Counted from the stretch's first letter, positions 38,055 to 49,606 are shown. The stretch is 64,000 nucleotides of DNA from Prototheca cutis (GCA_002897115.2 BCIH01000010.1:116380-180379), one strand, 5' to 3'. The notes: generated by a model from the letters alone, not told the origin. Made by a program: numbers and translations.

Positions 38055-39133
38055 ATGGATGTGTCGCTGAGCCGTGTGGAATTCTTGGGTAAGATGAGTT
38101 GCATGGCTGCGGCAGTCGTGAGCCTTGGAATGCCATGGACCTCTGACCTCCACAGTGCTGCGAACTCCCGGCCCTTCAAGCGCGCAGCTGCACTCAACAA
38201 GGAGAGGGAGGGGGAGGAGGAGGAATGGAACCTCGATCCTACAACAAAACTCTTTACGATTCAGGATGAAGGTAAATGTCAGACTGGGGGCTGAACAGCG
38301 GGCGGGAGCGTCCACCCGGGGTTGCACAGGGTTCCCTCTGGGGCAAAGGATGCCTAGTGCTCCGGCATGACCATGGGCCCAGTGTTTGTGATGTCTGCAC
38401 TAGGAATGGGGAGGTATGTACCCGAATGCGTTTAGGCACCGAGTGCACAGTGCCCATGTGCCGAGCCCATTCCCCTTGCAGGACACACACTGGGAAACTT
38501 TATGCGAGACTTGGTGTGGACACAGTGCGTATGAATGAGTGTTGAGAATGGGGTTTTGCCGGGAGATTTTGCTTTTGGCATGTAAGATGTCACACACCTG
38601 GGTGGCATGTCGACTGCTGGTCACAGCGAGATGACGAGCGTCTTCCCTGCACAGCACCGGCTTGACGGCTCGATGCTGTTGAAGAGCTCCTAACCAAACA
38701 GAACCCCATTGGCCCCCTGCCATCACTCCCTTGCTCACCCCATGGACCAACCGCCCCGTTGTGCAGCCCAGACGTCGTGGCGGGCAGTTACACTATTCCC
38801 AACGATGAGATCAACGAATTGGCGGTGGCTTGTCAGACCGATGGTCTTATCGACCCCGAGCAGGCAGTGGTGGAGACCCTGCACCTGGGTTCGGCGATGT
38901 GCTCTCACGTGGAGGTGGGTCGTCTCTTGTTATTTGGTGTGTGTGTATGTGTGTGTTTTGAGTTGAGGGGGCCAGCAGCGGGGCATGTACTGCAAATGAA
39001 TGTGCCTCTGGCATCTGTGCTGGGCCCTGCTTGATCACTTCTCCCATAAGCTTCACTGAACTTGCAGAAAAAGATGGAGGAGGCAATGGAGAAGTTCCGG
39101 AAACGGCAATCGCAGCAGCACCAGGCGACCTGA
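38055..39133 (+). CDS. RNA polymerase I/III subunit AC19 (RPAC2)
   Basis: Small subunit shared by RNA polymerases I and III, pairing with AC40. The coding pieces read: KEREGEEEEWNLDPTTKLFT ending IQDE; then GHTLGNFMRDLVWT; then HPDVVAGSYTIPNDEINELA with TETLHLGSAMCSHVE-like sequence (VVETLHLGSAM); and finally KKMEEAMEKFRKRQSQQHQA before the stop at 39133. The splice phases across the last three junctions agree, and the core aligns with human POLR1D. The start is uncertain: ATG 38055 (MDVSLSRVEFL) is the best candidate, but its simplest donor would put exon 2 in the wrong frame. About 130 residues. It lies 1 kb downstream of an AC19-like paralogue on the same strand. Confidence 0.8.
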
Positions 39134-39643
39134 TTGCCGATGATTGTTGTGAGCAGGCACCATCATCTGTCATGCAAACCCTGAGCCACAAAGGATTTGA
39201 GAGTCAATCAAGCTGTTCACGCGTGTCATGACGCAGCCGCCACCACCACCGGCACTATCGAGACACACACACACACACTGTATCTCTATATACATTTCAT
39301 TTGACATGGTGTACAAAAAACAGAGCCATTATGGTTCGACAGGGGATTGCGATAAGAACCAATGTCGAGGATTTCTCACAGGCGTATTGGTTCCTGGGTG
39401 CATACGACATGGAGTCAGAATCCAAGGGGCCGCAGTGTGGGGCCAGAAGGCTAGGATAGGGAGCAGCCCAGAAACTCGGTCAGGCGCAAGAGATCGCAGT
39501 GCAGCTGCTGGTGTCAACAATAGCAAAGGATGCGCAAAGCAAGGCTGGTGCTGGAAAAAGAAGCAGGTCTCACCATCCTTAAAGCTCCGAATACTTCAAA
39601 ACAAATAAGAACTTCCAGGCTCTCAGAGCCGACGGCCCCGTGT
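39134..39643. other. Intergenic, convergent 3' ends
   Basis: Holds a short AC microsatellite near 39262-39277. No gene was recognised. Confidence 0.5.
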
Positions 39644-41635
39644 CTAGCGAGCAGAGCCTGGCGTCGCGCCGCCAACAACACTCCTGGCACGCAGCGGCGT
39701 CTTCTTGGTGGCGCTGCGGGTGATTCTGAGCGGCGTACGGGCCGCTGCCTGTGCCCCAGCTTGGTGCGTGGCGGAACTCTTGCCCGCCGACTCCGTCCGA
39801 GACGCCTTGCGTGTCGAACCCGGTGTCGCTGCGGTGGTAGATGGTGTTGCAGTTGGAGCTTGACTGAGGACGACGCAATAAATTCGTCATGGATGCTGTT
39901 GGGGCTGGAGCCTGGGATGCCCATACCCACCAGCTCGAGTCTGTATCTTATGCCCCAAGGCACAGCACACCCCTGGCACAATCGCTAGTCCACCATGAAC
40001 GAACAAGCACAGACCTGGGATGTTTTGGGAAGGGATGGCTGCCTGGGAGTAAGGGATGTACTCATCAGGGGATGCCTGGTCTGCAGGGGACGCCCTGCCC
40101 CTTGTCCTTGCAGCTGGCCCGTCCACGTCCAAGTGCTGGTGTGGAGCAAGGTTCCCAGCCATGCGTGGCCCAACCCTCCAGATGGAGCCGTGCTCCACGT
40201 CAGAGCCAAAATCGTCGTCGTCGTCGCTGCTGCTGAAGGACGAGGTGGAGAGGAGGGACCTGGCCGGAAGGTGCCGAATGGTCCCGGGCATCTGTGCAGC
40301 ATCTTCATCATCGCTCGGCACGAAAGAAGCAGAGTCATGCTTGCCCCGTCGGAGTGCCGTCTGCTCAACAGCAGGCTTCCTGCCCCGATGGGGTGCAGGC
40401 TTGACACCTTCGTCCAGTCTCTCATATTGAGCATTCAGCCGCCGCTGGACTTTCCACAGTGGCCCGGCCTGCTCCCGTGCCGCACTCACAATGCCAGAAA
40501 TGGACTTTGTGTAGTTCTGCAGTTTTTTGGGGGGGGGGGGGACATTTTGCGTTTTCCTATTGTGTGTTTTGTGTAGGTGTTTGGGAGTTTGGGGGGNGGG
40601 TGGGGGTTGGGGTCCAGAAGTGCGTATGAACAAGAGTTTATCCACGGATGACAATCACGAATGTGACCCAAACTCGAGACCTAGCACCCCAACGGACCTT
40701 GAGCTTTTCACGGAAGTTTTTAAACTTTGGGTTGCTCTCCTCCAAGGCCTTGACCTGAGCCCCATACTGTGCACGCATCTCTGCGGACGGGTAGACAAGG
40801 GGTGGTGGTTCCCAGGTGTTGCGTGGCATCAGTGTGATCCCGTGTCAACCGCAAAGTAAAGAAAGAGCGACTCACGTCACGCCCCGTCAGGCCCAGGGGG
40901 CCGGGTCTTTTCCTGCCGGCAGCCCAACACGATCATTCGCGCAGCTTGCCAAAATGGACAAAGGCATCAACCCTGACCTGCGGCTTGACGGTGATACTCC
41001 TTGCGCTCGGCGCTGGACAGCTGTTGCTTCCAGTACAGGGATGCCGCTGCCAGGAAGGCGGGCCTGTCCGCATCCACCAACAGACTCGGGTTCCTTGCCA
41101 TGATTTCATTCCGGCGGTCCTGGCATGCCGTGTGGGGGAGGGAGAGTTTGATAAGACCACGTCCAACCGCCAGGGCTCGACCACAACTGCCGACATGCCA
41201 GCGCCCTTCCTGTTGCAGTGAAACCAACTCTGCACTGCACTGCGGCAACCAGGCAGCCCAACATCTGCACAGCATCATATGCTACCTGGCAGAAAATCTG
41301 AAAGTCCGTGGGCGGCTTTGCAAGGTCGTTGCCATCGCTCCAGGAAGGCTTGGTCAGTAATCCACCAGCTTTGAAAGGGACCCTTTGTCCCCACTCTGCA
41401 TGGCGGAGCATGGACGTCATGGCGGAGCAAGGACGTCATGTCGTCGCTCCACGTGTACTCCTGAGGCATGAGGACCAGTGTGCGGCCCATAAAAGCCAAA
41501 CGCACCGATCAGGGCATCGTTCACGCGAGGCGGGTCCACTCGGGAGGACAAGTCCTTGCCATCCCCGTCGATCACGAGGTAGGGCCGGGCGAGCTCCCCG
41601 CCGTAAAAGTTCAGCGTCCTGATCTGGCCCGTCAT
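39644..41635 (-). CDS. Unrecognised protein with acidic middle and basic tail
   Basis: Likely exons on the minus strand: MTGQIRTLNFYGGELARPYL (from 41635) continuing VIDGDGKDLSSRVDPPRVND; GGLLTKPSWSDGNDLAKPPT (about 41360-41280); RRNEIMARNPSLLVDADRPA with FLAAASLYWKQQLSSAERKE (about 41120-41000); NTWEPPPLVYPSAEMRAQYG (about 40820-40700); a long exon (about 40510-40010) with a Ser/Asp-rich acidic stretch; and a last exon rich in Thr, Ser, Lys and Arg ending ATPGSAR at 39644. The middle LYWKQQLSSAERKEY piece looks faintly like an HMG-box helix. The acidic and basic regions suggest a chromatin or nucleolar protein, which is inference. The reading frame of the last exon is uncertain: an Arg-rich alternative frame stays open. 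Confidence 0.4.
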
Positions 41636-41880
41636 CTCTCCCTGTCGTGCGCTTTAAATGAAAAAATGGCGACAAACGGATGCAATCGACGTGGATGGAA
41701 CAAAGACCGCGACAGCTTTTTCGGTTGTATCACCAGCCAGAGCAGGTCGAGACTTGAATTTGGAAAAGACCCACGTGGGTGTAGATGTGAGCCTGGGCAC
41801 AACAATCGCCCACTTTTCATGGCCGTCTCACCGGGCCGTGAACAGTGTCGGAGAAGCACCATAAATGGAAGCATTCATCA

Positions 41881-44800
41881 TCATCGTGAAACCCCAGCAC
41901 GCACAGACGTCGCGTTGGTATGCTGCCGTTGGTCCTCGGCCGCCTGGGTGATGATGGAGCCCTTGGCCCCGGCATCCGCGGCGGCACCGTCCACCTGCTC
42001 ATTCGCAATGTGCTTGGCAATCTCGATCGCACGGTTCACCTCCTGTGGGTTTTTGGATGTGTGTGAAAGAGTGAGTGTGGTATGGCGGTTGTGGCCGTAA
42101 GGGTCCATGCACAGGCACTTGCACAAAACAATGAATTGGCAGCGGACCGACTTGAACCACGAGAAAAAAGCAAATACACAAAACATCAAAGCGCACACCT
42201 CCTGCTTGCTGTCCCTGACTGCTTCACGGGCCACTTGGCTGGCACTGCGGACGAGCTCGTCCGCGGCCTTGGCCGCCGCTTCGCTGACAGCCGTGAAGTT
42301 GAGACCGGCAAGGGCCGTGGCATTCCGGGTCAACGGCGTATCACCAGCCTGATGCTGGTGGTCTTTGTTGCCCTTCCCCTGTTTGGAACCCGCGGTGCTC
42401 ATGGTCTCGTCCGCACNGGCGTCGGGCAGCCCGGCCTTGCGTGACGTCTTACCCCCAGCCCTTTGCTGCCCAAAGCGGGCAGATGCTCGCTGGTCGGTTC
42501 CTGCAGTGCCGCCCTGACCGTCCTCCAGCACCTTTGGCAGCGGTGGCAGCGGCTGGCGCACCAGACCAGTNCCCGTGGCATCGCGCAGGCGTTCTGCTGC
42601 GTCATGCAAGGCCGTGTCGGTGCTCGTGGTGCCAGCAGCGGTGTCACCGCCTGCGCCACGGCCATTTCCAGACCCCAGATCAGCGGCCGCGCCAGCACGG
42701 TGCGCGTCCTCGCGGCGGGCGGCTCGCTGCTGAGTTTCCAGCTCTGCCAACGTCTTCTCGAGCGCGACAACCTGCTGCACCTGGAGCTCCNCGGCGCCGT
42801 CCGCGGCGGTGGCTAATTTCGTGGCAGCCGTGTCAAGCGCGGAGCGGGCCGCCACCATCGCAGCGGCCAGGGGCGGGCCGTCCTCCAGCCGCCGGGCGGC
42901 TTCGGCCCGCGACTTGGCGCCCTCGACGGCCATCCGTGCCGCGAGTAGTGCCGCCGCCGCGGCCTCGGTCTCCCGCGCCGCGCTTTCCAGAGCGGACACC
43001 GTGGCGTCACGCGCCGCGTCCAGCCAACGTGCCGCCGATGGTGTGTCGACTGCTGTCGATGGCGGTCGGTTCTGCGTGGTTGCCGTGGCTTGGCCATCAG
43101 CCGTAGCGGCGGTGCTCTCGTCGGCAACAACACTGGCGCCAACCACGTGTGCGCTGTCACCACCGCCATCGCCGCTCCCCCGTCCCCAGTGCAAGAGCCC
43201 GGCGGCCGCAATGAACGACAGGCGATGGTGGTGGTGCGCCTCGGCGTGCTGGGCTGCCGCTGCCGTTGCGGTGCTGCCGGCAGCACCGACTTCCTGTTTG
43301 CCACGCGCCAGCAGCGAATCCAGCACCCCGGCGGCGGTGCCGTTGCCCCGGAGCAGCACCAGGGTCAAGCCGAGGTCCGTCGCAACGGCACGCAGCGAGC
43401 CCTGTGCGCCTCGGAGCGTGTTTTCCACGCCATCCAACGAAGCAGCCGCTGCCCGGGCACGCTGCCGCAGCTCCGCTGCGCTTGTCCACGAGCCACCTTG
43501 TTGTGAAGCGGCTGGCATCGTTCTGGATGACGATCCAGCACCACCACTGCTGACTGCAGTCGTACTCGTAACACCACGTCCGACAAAAGCGTCCTGCATG
43601 GCGATCAGCATATCCACGGCACCCACCGCGGCTGTCGAAGCGCTGCGGAGGCCCGCAGCCGCGGCAGAGACGCCCGTGACGTGCGCGACCTCGGAGCGAG
43701 CACGGGCGCCTGCAGCCGCCGCGGCCGCCGCACGGTCCTCGCCCCGCACCAGCGCCCGGGCCATGCGGGCCACACGAGCCTCACGAGCCACCTCCTCCAG
43801 CAGCGCGTGCGTGCACACCAGCATGCCGGAGACACCAAGGATGACTAATGCCATGGCCGCACGGCGCTTGCGACGCAGCTCCTGGCCGGATAACTTTGNG
43901 ATTGGAGGCAGGGCGGTTGCTGTTCTCGCCGTGGTATTGCCGCCACCGCTTGCTGAGTGCGGCGTTGGCGAGGGTGTAAACACGTTTTTCCGTTCATCAC
44001 AGCCATTATCGCTGTCGCCCTCCTCCTCTCCAACCTCCAGCAGCCGACCCAGCACTGTCAGGGGCGTCCGGCGCCCAGCAGCACCCTTGCTGTCCAGGTC
44101 CAACCGGGGGTTGGCATGAGTAGTGGTGGCGGCGGTGTTGCCACCGGTGTAGTCACCATCTCCTGCACCGCTACTCATGACGCATTCCCCCTCACCCACC
44201 ACATTGCTGCCATCATCAGCTTTAACCAAAGGGGTGACATGGTCATTGGGGTGCAGCTTGTTCACACTTGTACCTGCTGGGTCGCCCAGTGAGGCCGTCC
44301 GTCGGGGCGGCGGATGGAGTGGCAGATCCCTGGCTTCTTTACCCACGCCACCACTGCCTTCCTGGCTGGCCCGGAGGAAGATCGCACCGGGGAGGATGTA
44401 CGCCAGGATCAACGAAGCCGTGCTGCCCGCCAATCCAAAGACCAGCTCCACGTTGGGCACCAGCGCTCCAAGGGCACAGGCCCCGCCCAGACACAGCGCC
44501 GCCGCGGCAGCGTCCGGCACCGACAAGCCCTCGAATGACAGCGCCACTGGAGCAGACGTCCGGTCTTGTTGGCGTTGCAGATTTGGTTGCCGTGGGAATG
44601 TGGGCCTGTCGTCGCCGGGCTCGCCGTCACGATATTTGATGGTGTTTGGGAGGCCTGCTCCGTCAGGGGGATCCTCCTCGGCACTCACACTCACCCCCAC
44701 CAGTGTCCCAACCGTGCGGCCATGACTGAGCGCACCAAAAGTGGTCCGACGCGTTAGAATCGTCGGATTGGAAGCCATCGTTGTTGAGGGAAGTGCTGCC

Positions 44801-46191
44801 GGCAGTGCTGGTATCGGCAACGCTCCGTCGGCTACTGACAAGGGGGGGGCACGGCCATCGTCGGCCAGAGAGAATGACTGTGTGCTTGATGGCTGAACAT
44901 TCATCGGCAGCGGAGCATTTGATGAGAGCGCGGTCTTGCCGCACACTGCCGCATGACCGCGCAGCAGGAACGACGCTTTCCGCGGCCGCAACCAGCGCGG
45001 AACCAGGCGCACAAGAGCTGGGCACCGCCCGCCATTGGCTTGACGGCCTAGCGTTCGCTTCATATAAAGCCCAGTTTTCGCTGCCACCGGCCCCAGGGCC
45101 CGGCCCAGTACGGCTTGCAGGGGCAGGACGACGAGGGGCAGGGTCCCCAGGATGGACAGGCCGTAGCCCACCCGCAGCGCGCGCTCAAAGGCTCGGCGGG
45201 CGGGGGACACCTGTCCGCCACCCAGGTTGCGCAGCAGGTCGCCGGCCGTGGACTGGCCGTACGCCGCGTAGCCCGCGGCGCCGACCGTAACGTACATCGC
45301 CGTGCTGATGCCCATGCTATGGTGAATCACCCTCGTCATCCGCCGCACCGTCGCTGCAAGATTGTTATGAACAGAGTGGTGTTTGAGTGGATTTTTTTGA
45401 GGGATTTTTTTGAGGGACTTTCTTTGGTCTTGACGTGGTGCAATGGGCAGGAGCATGGTCATGCAAACAAAGCGGTGCATGGTCTCGTGCCCTTCCCAAC
45501 ACCGACAACCGACTGGCAACCGACCTGACTGGAGGGTGTCATAGATGCTGAAGAGCACTTGGTGAGCGGTAAAGCCGTAGACGACGACGGGGATGGCGAG
45601 CAGCGCCCCGCCCGGTTCCCACCACCGCAGCGCGGCCAGCGGCTCGGCCGGGGACAGCGCGGTCAGGACGGTGGCTGCGCCAAAAAAAAACAGAAAAGTC
45701 ACCGACACCTGGCTCACTGCAGCCAACAGGCTCGGCCGCCGAAGGCCCAGCGTCACGGGGAGGGCTACAAGAACCGTCACNCCGACCAGCAGGGCNTCAC
45801 GGCTGGGTTCCACGCCCGGGGGCACAACTGATCCCGCGACGCTGGTCCCCGTGTCTGCCAGGATGTTCAAGTATGCCACCAGGCTCCCAAGGTTNATGAC
45901 GAGCACGCAAGCGTCGACAGCGGCTGCCCCCCGTGGGCCCAGGCACGCTGCAGCCAGGGACTCGTAGCTGCCCCGGCCCCGCAGTTGAGCTGCTACTAAT
46001 AGCAGCCGCATGGACTCGGCAGACGCGATGACCACGCCTGCAACCAGCACCGTGGCCAGCGCCAGTCCACAGCTCTTGTACACATAGGGGAAACCCAGAA
46101 CACCCGCGCCCAGCACCGCATTCACCAGCGTAAACACGCTTTGACTGGGTGTGGACTTGGGANATTTCGGGCCGGGGCGTGCCGGGTGCAC
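41881..46191 (-). CDS. AAAP amino-acid transporter with giant C-terminal tail
   Basis: The N-terminal part is an amino acid/auxin permease (AVT/SLC38-like): SVFTLVNAVLGAGVLGFPYV opens TM1, then SYESLAAACLGPRGAAAVDA, VVYGFTAHQVLFSIYDTLQ, and after an intron (about 45530-45360) TVRRMTRVIHHSMGISTAMY with GAAGYAAYGQSTAGDLLRNL. A long hydrophilic loop then separates the last transporter helices (LSVPDAAAAALCLGGACALG, then LVFGLAGSTASLILAYILPG). Past residue about 620 comes one more membrane segment (MALVILGVSGMLVCTHALL) and about 600 residues of Ala/Arg/Glu-rich helix. The stop is at 41881, after a small last exon. Likely vacuolar or plasma-membrane transport. The true N-terminus is uncertain: 46191 is a GTG codon, the frame stays open upstream to a TAG near 46280, and no ATG is evident. 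Several N's lie in the coding sequence. Confidence 0.8.
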   Translation of the reverse strand: MHPARPGPKXPKSTPSQSVFTLVNAVLGAGVLGFPYVYKSCGLALATVLVAGVVIASAESMRLLLVAAQLRGRGSYESLAAACLGPRGAAAVDACVLVXNLGSLVAYLNILADTGTSVAGSVVPPGVEPSRXALLVXVTVLVALPVTLGLRRPSLLAAVSQVSVTFLFFFGAATVLTALSPAEPLAALRWWEPGGALLAIPVVVYGFTAHQVLFSIYDTLQSGRLPVGCRCWEGHETMHRFVCMTMLLPIAPRQDQRKSLKKIPQKNPLKHHSVHNNLAATVRRMTRVIHHSMGISTAMYVTVGAAGYAAYGQSTAGDLLRNLGGGQVSPARRAFERALRVGYGLSILGTLPLVVLPLQAVLGRALGPVAAKTGLYMKRTLGRQANGGRCPALVRLVPRWLRPRKASFLLRGHAAVCGKTALSSNAPLPMNVQPSSTQSFSLADDGRAPPLSVADGALPIPALPAALPSTTMASNPTILTRRTTFGALSHGRTVGTLVGVSVSAEEDPPDGAGLPNTIKYRDGEPGDDRPTFPRQPNLQRQQDRTSAPVALSFEGLSVPDAAAAALCLGGACALGALVPNVELVFGLAGSTASLILAYILPGAIFLRASQEGSGGVGKEARDLPLHPPPRRTASLGDPAGTSVNKLHPNDHVTPLVKADDGSNVVGEGECVMSSGAGDGDYTGGNTAATTTHANPRLDLDSKGAAGRRTPLTVLGRLLEVGEEEGDSDNGCDERKNVFTPSPTPHSASGGGNTTARTATALPPIXKLSGQELRRKRRAAMALVILGVSGMLVCTHALLEEVAREARVARMARALVRGEDRAAAAAAAGARARSEVAHVTGVSAAAAGLRSASTAAVGAVDMLIAMQDAFVGRGVTSTTAVSSGGAGSSSRTMPAASQQGGSWTSAAELRQRARAAAASLDGVENTLRGAQGSLRAVATDLGLTLVLLRGNGTAAGVLDSLLARGKQEVGAAGSTATAAAAQHAEAHHHHRLSFIAAAGLLHWGRGSGDGGGDSAHVVGASVVADESTAATADGQATATTQNRPPSTAVDTPSAARWLDAARDATVSALESAARETEAAAAALLAARMAVEGAKSRAEAARRLEDGPPLAAAMVAARSALDTAATKLATAADGAXELQVQQVVALEKTLAELETQQRAARREDAHRAGAAADLGSGNGRGAGGDTAAGTTSTDTALHDAAERLRDATXTGLVRQPLPPLPKVLEDGQGGTAGTDQRASARFGQQRAGGKTSRKAGLPDAXADETMSTAGSKQGKGNKDHQHQAGDTPLTRNATALAGLNFTAVSEAAAKAADELVRSASQVAREAVRDSKQEVCALMFCVFAFFSWFKSVRCQFIVLCKCLCMDPYGHNRHTTLTLSHTSKNPQEVNRAIEIAKHIANEQVDGAAADAGAKGSIITQAAEDQRQHTNATSVRAGVSR

Positions 46192-47514
46192 CTCAGAGTC
46201 ATCTGTGCCATAGTCGGCTGATGCCCAGGGCGTTGCCGCCGGCTCAGTGGACCGTGTCCGCCGAAGTCCCTTGCCCGAAGCCTACGCGAATTTGTGTGTG
46301 TGTGTGTGTGTGTGTGTTATGTGTGTGGGAATTTGTGTCTATTTGTGCATTTCCCTGGGGAGGAGCGCGTCCGTATGCAAAGTGTGCAAAGCAGTGGCAT
46401 GGAAGCGCATGCATGTGACGGTGTTACCCTGCACAAGCATCATGATGACCAAAGGGTGTTCGACAAAAGGATGTCCAGTGATCATGNACACCTGTCCTGT
46501 GACGTCGACCCATGGGAAAATGCCTCCCGGCGCAGGGCAGGCATGGGCAGGCATGTGCAGTGGACCCCCATGATGATGACCGCAAGTTGGTCAAGGGCCT
46601 AAACAACCACGGTACCATGATTAATGCCTCGAAGCAGCCTGCCCTCATGTGCCGCCATTCCAAGACACATACTAGCAGTAAAACCCACTGCTCGCACCGT
46701 GGGCAGGCTGCCCGGTCGAGGGCCCGAGCCTGGGCTGGCCGGATCGGTCGCCATGGTAAGGTGTCGCCTGGCGGGTCTACTCCACCTCATTCAGGAACAG
46801 GCAGAGTCCAATTCGGCGGCGCTTCTCGGGTTGTCCAGGCTGGAACAATGGTATGCCGTGGTTTGGGATCCCAGATGCACCCTGGACCAGCACAGAGCCC
46901 ATCCATGGGGCGGGGGCCGGGCAGGTTGCAACAACCCCCGAACAGAGTCCGACACAAGCCAGCCCAGTTAGTGCGCCTTCCAGGCCTCAAGCATGCTTCT
47001 TGCCAGCTGCGAAGAGCTTGTTAAATGAAATGACACCGTAGGGAAGTTTCGATTCCACTGCAGCAGCCACAGTGCTGTCCCTGCCGATCACCCACCGCCA
47101 GGCAAGGAGCTGGGCGATCACGGGGCCCCGGTCCACACGGGCAACTCCATCGAACCGGGGGAGGCAGGGTTCCACCGCGCACCCACATGACTGCTGTCCA
47201 GCGTCCCAGGTGTTGCACTCACCGGGCCGGGCATAAATNCCACATTCCTTTCAGAGAAAAAAGCCTAGCACCGATTGACAGAGGGACGAAACCTGCTCCG
47301 TGGAACGAGACGACCCGGTGCGAGGTCTCGCGCAGCCGAACCCAGAGAGCGGCCGAACCCGTGCGTCCTGGAGTGCCGAGGGCCCATCCATTGGGCAGCC
47401 AGAACAGCAAGTCTACCTGGAATGCAACTATCGTTGAATGTGCAATTCAGAGTTGTGAGCCTGCTGCCGCCCTGTCGCCTGTGAGGGTGATCCCGGCAGC
47501 GCCCCGTTGCTACC
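46192..47514. other. Intergenic, divergent promoter region
   Basis: More than 1.3 kb between divergent genes; the 5' exon of the transporter probably lies at its left end. It holds a (GT)n run at 46293-46317. No other gene or RNA was recognised. Confidence 0.45.
46293..46317. repeat. GT dinucleotide microsatellite
   Basis: An uninterrupted (TG)n tract of about 25 bases upstream of the amino-acid transporter. Confidence 0.95.
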
Positions 47515-49606
47515 ATGGACGGCGACGAGGAGATTGTGACCATTAGGTAAGCATGGCTGCAGGGTGCCCGGAGTGAAATTTGTAGAGCGTGTCATGCGCC
47601 GTGCGCTTGCATGTTGGGGACTTGGTCCCGGTAAAGCTGAGGCAGGACTTGCCTGGCTGGGGATTGGGGCGCCTGAGCCGCAATACTCTGGTGGTAGTGT
47701 CCACGCAGTCCCTGACCTGGGCGTGCTCCTCTCTGGCCTGTNGAAACCAACAAACCCACCTGCAATCTCCCCCTCCCACCCATCCAGCTCACACAACCCC
47801 CCCNNAAAAAATTAAAAAATCCCTGCAGCCGGCTTCCCGAGGACGAGCTGAATGTGCGGGAGGTCAGGATCTCGTGCCCTGACGCGACGGGCCTGGGTGT
47901 GGACTTGACGCGCGTGTTGCTGGATTTTGGCCTGCGCATCCTGTCCGGTGACATTTCGACCGACGGCAAGTGGTGTTTCATGGTGTTCCGCGTCCAGCTG
48001 TCCAGCGGCGTCCCGCCACGCTGGGCGCTCCTGCGCAGCCGCCTGGCGTCCATGTGCCCGCGAGGCACGTCGGCCATGGAGCGGCTGTGGCGCTGGCGCA
48101 GCTTGCCCACCGAGCAGCCGGCGTTCCTGCTCCAGGTCGCGTCCTATGACCGACAGGGTATGCTGCACTCGCTGACGCACATGCTGTGGGAGAGCGACGC
48201 CGCGGTGTTCAAGGCCCACATCACCACTTCCCCTGCGGGAGATGTCGCCGACATGTTTTGGCTCTACGATAACCGGGGACAACTGCCTGATCCCCGGCGG
48301 GCGGCGGAGATTTGCGACCGCGTCCGCGCCGTCCTGGGAGCCGACACCGAATGCAGTATTTCACTCGCACCGTTGGATTCCATCGCTGAGGGGCCCTCCC
48401 TCGTGCGGCGCAAGGCCTGCAAGGACGCAGCCTCCAGCTCCAATCTCCGTGCCATCATGAGCAAGCGCCGCGCCGCCAGTCGCGCCGGCTCTTTGAATTT
48501 AGATGCCACCGGCTCCGGGCCAGCTCTTCTCTCGGTCGGGTTGCCGGACATAGCCACCGCCATTGCTGCTGATGTTAGGGGCAATGGCAATGGCAACGGA
48601 AACAACATGGAGCAAGAGAAGCCCAGCGCCCCAACGAGCGTCGACGGCGATACAGGTCCGCGTTCGCGATCGCGGCTGTCTTGGTCGGACCAGCCGTCGG
48701 CGGTGGAGGTGACGCTGGACAATGAGACGAGCAGCAGTTATACGATGCTGAGCCTGTCGTGCGCTGACCGCAAGGGTCTGCTCTACGACATCCTGCGCGC
48801 ACTGAAAGATGTGGATCTGCGGGTGGCGTACGGCCGGCTGGAAGTGGAAGCAGGTGGCGCAGGTCCCGGGGTGGAGATTGACGTCTTTATTCAGGACAAC
48901 GATTTGTCGCGTGTATCAGACCCCGAAGCCCTGGCCGAAGTCAAGCGGCGCGTGGAGCGCGCGGTGGCGCTGCCGCTGCACATCACGCTGCGGGACGTCT
49001 TTGACGGTTGCTGCACGGAACTGGTGGTCACGGCCGCGCTGGACAGCGGCGGCCGCGGGCGGCCGCGCGTCACGTTTGATGTCACCCAGGCCCTCAGCGT
49101 CGCCGGCCTGGGCGTCTTCATGGCCGACGTATTTATCGAGTCGGCCACCGACGCCGAGGCCACCGAACCCATGGAACGACACCGCTTCCTCATACACCTC
49201 CCCAGTGAGTAGTTGGTGGTTTTTTTGGTTTTTGGGGGGATTTTGGGGGTGGGGTTGGGTTTTTTGGGGGGAGTGGGATTTCTTTGGTTTCCTACATNAA
49301 GATTGTGGGTCCATTTATCTATTGTTGTTATTTGAGGTTTGAGAAGCTCAAGATGAAATGCATTCCCCCCGCACCCCTTGAAAAACCACCATCCCAGATG
49401 GGCAGCCGCTGCGGTCAGAACGGGACAAGCGGGCGGTGTACGCCGTGGTCAAAGCGCAGCTGCTCGGCTCGCGGCTGGAGCTGGGACCCAGCACGCCGGC
49501 GGGGCGGCCGGGCGAGGAAGGCGGCATGCGCCGCGTGGCCAGCGAAGTGGAAGAGCCCAGCAGCCTGCTTCGCTTCCTGGAAGACCGTTGGCAGTTTGGA
49601 GGCTGA
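47515..49606 (+). CDS. ACT-domain repeat protein (ACR9/ACR10-like)
   Basis: Putative amino-acid sensing regulator with several ACT domains and no catalytic domain. Exon 1 (47515-47547) encodes MDGDEEIVTI. Exon 2 (from 47829) is long: ACT 1 begins VREVRISCPDATGLGVDLTR; ACT 2 FLLQVASYDRQGMLHSLTHM; a polar linker with a Gly/Asn run; ACT 3 YTMLSLSCADRKGLLYDILR; ACT 4 TELVVTAALDSGG...RPRVTFDVTQALSVAGLGVF. The final exon (about 49395-49606) reads DGQPLRSERDKRAVYAVVKA and QLLGSRLELG, as in the plant ACR9/ACR10 tail, before the stop. About 530 residues. In plants related proteins affect nitrogen and amino-acid signalling; that role is inferred here. Confidence 0.88.

Noticed and set aside
38055..39133. 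Alternative call of RPB11 (Pol II) for the second polymerase subunit
   Set aside because: The IQDEGHTLGN...SYTIPNDE spacing and short acidic N-terminus fit AC19 better, though this was judged by eye.
42145..42165. GACTTGAACC stretch resembling a minus-strand tRNA
   Set aside because: It lies in an intron of the amino-acid transporter and lacks acceptor and anticodon stems.
42809..44119. 436-codon open frame on the plus strand
   Set aside because: Mirror of the Ala-rich tail of the amino-acid transporter. The minus-strand frame is continuous with the transporter; the plus frame is Ala/Arg/Ser repeats without a family.
47130..47175. TCGAACCGGGG stretch resembling a tRNA T arm
   Set aside because: The T stem does not pair and no D or anticodon arm could be found in normal or permuted order.
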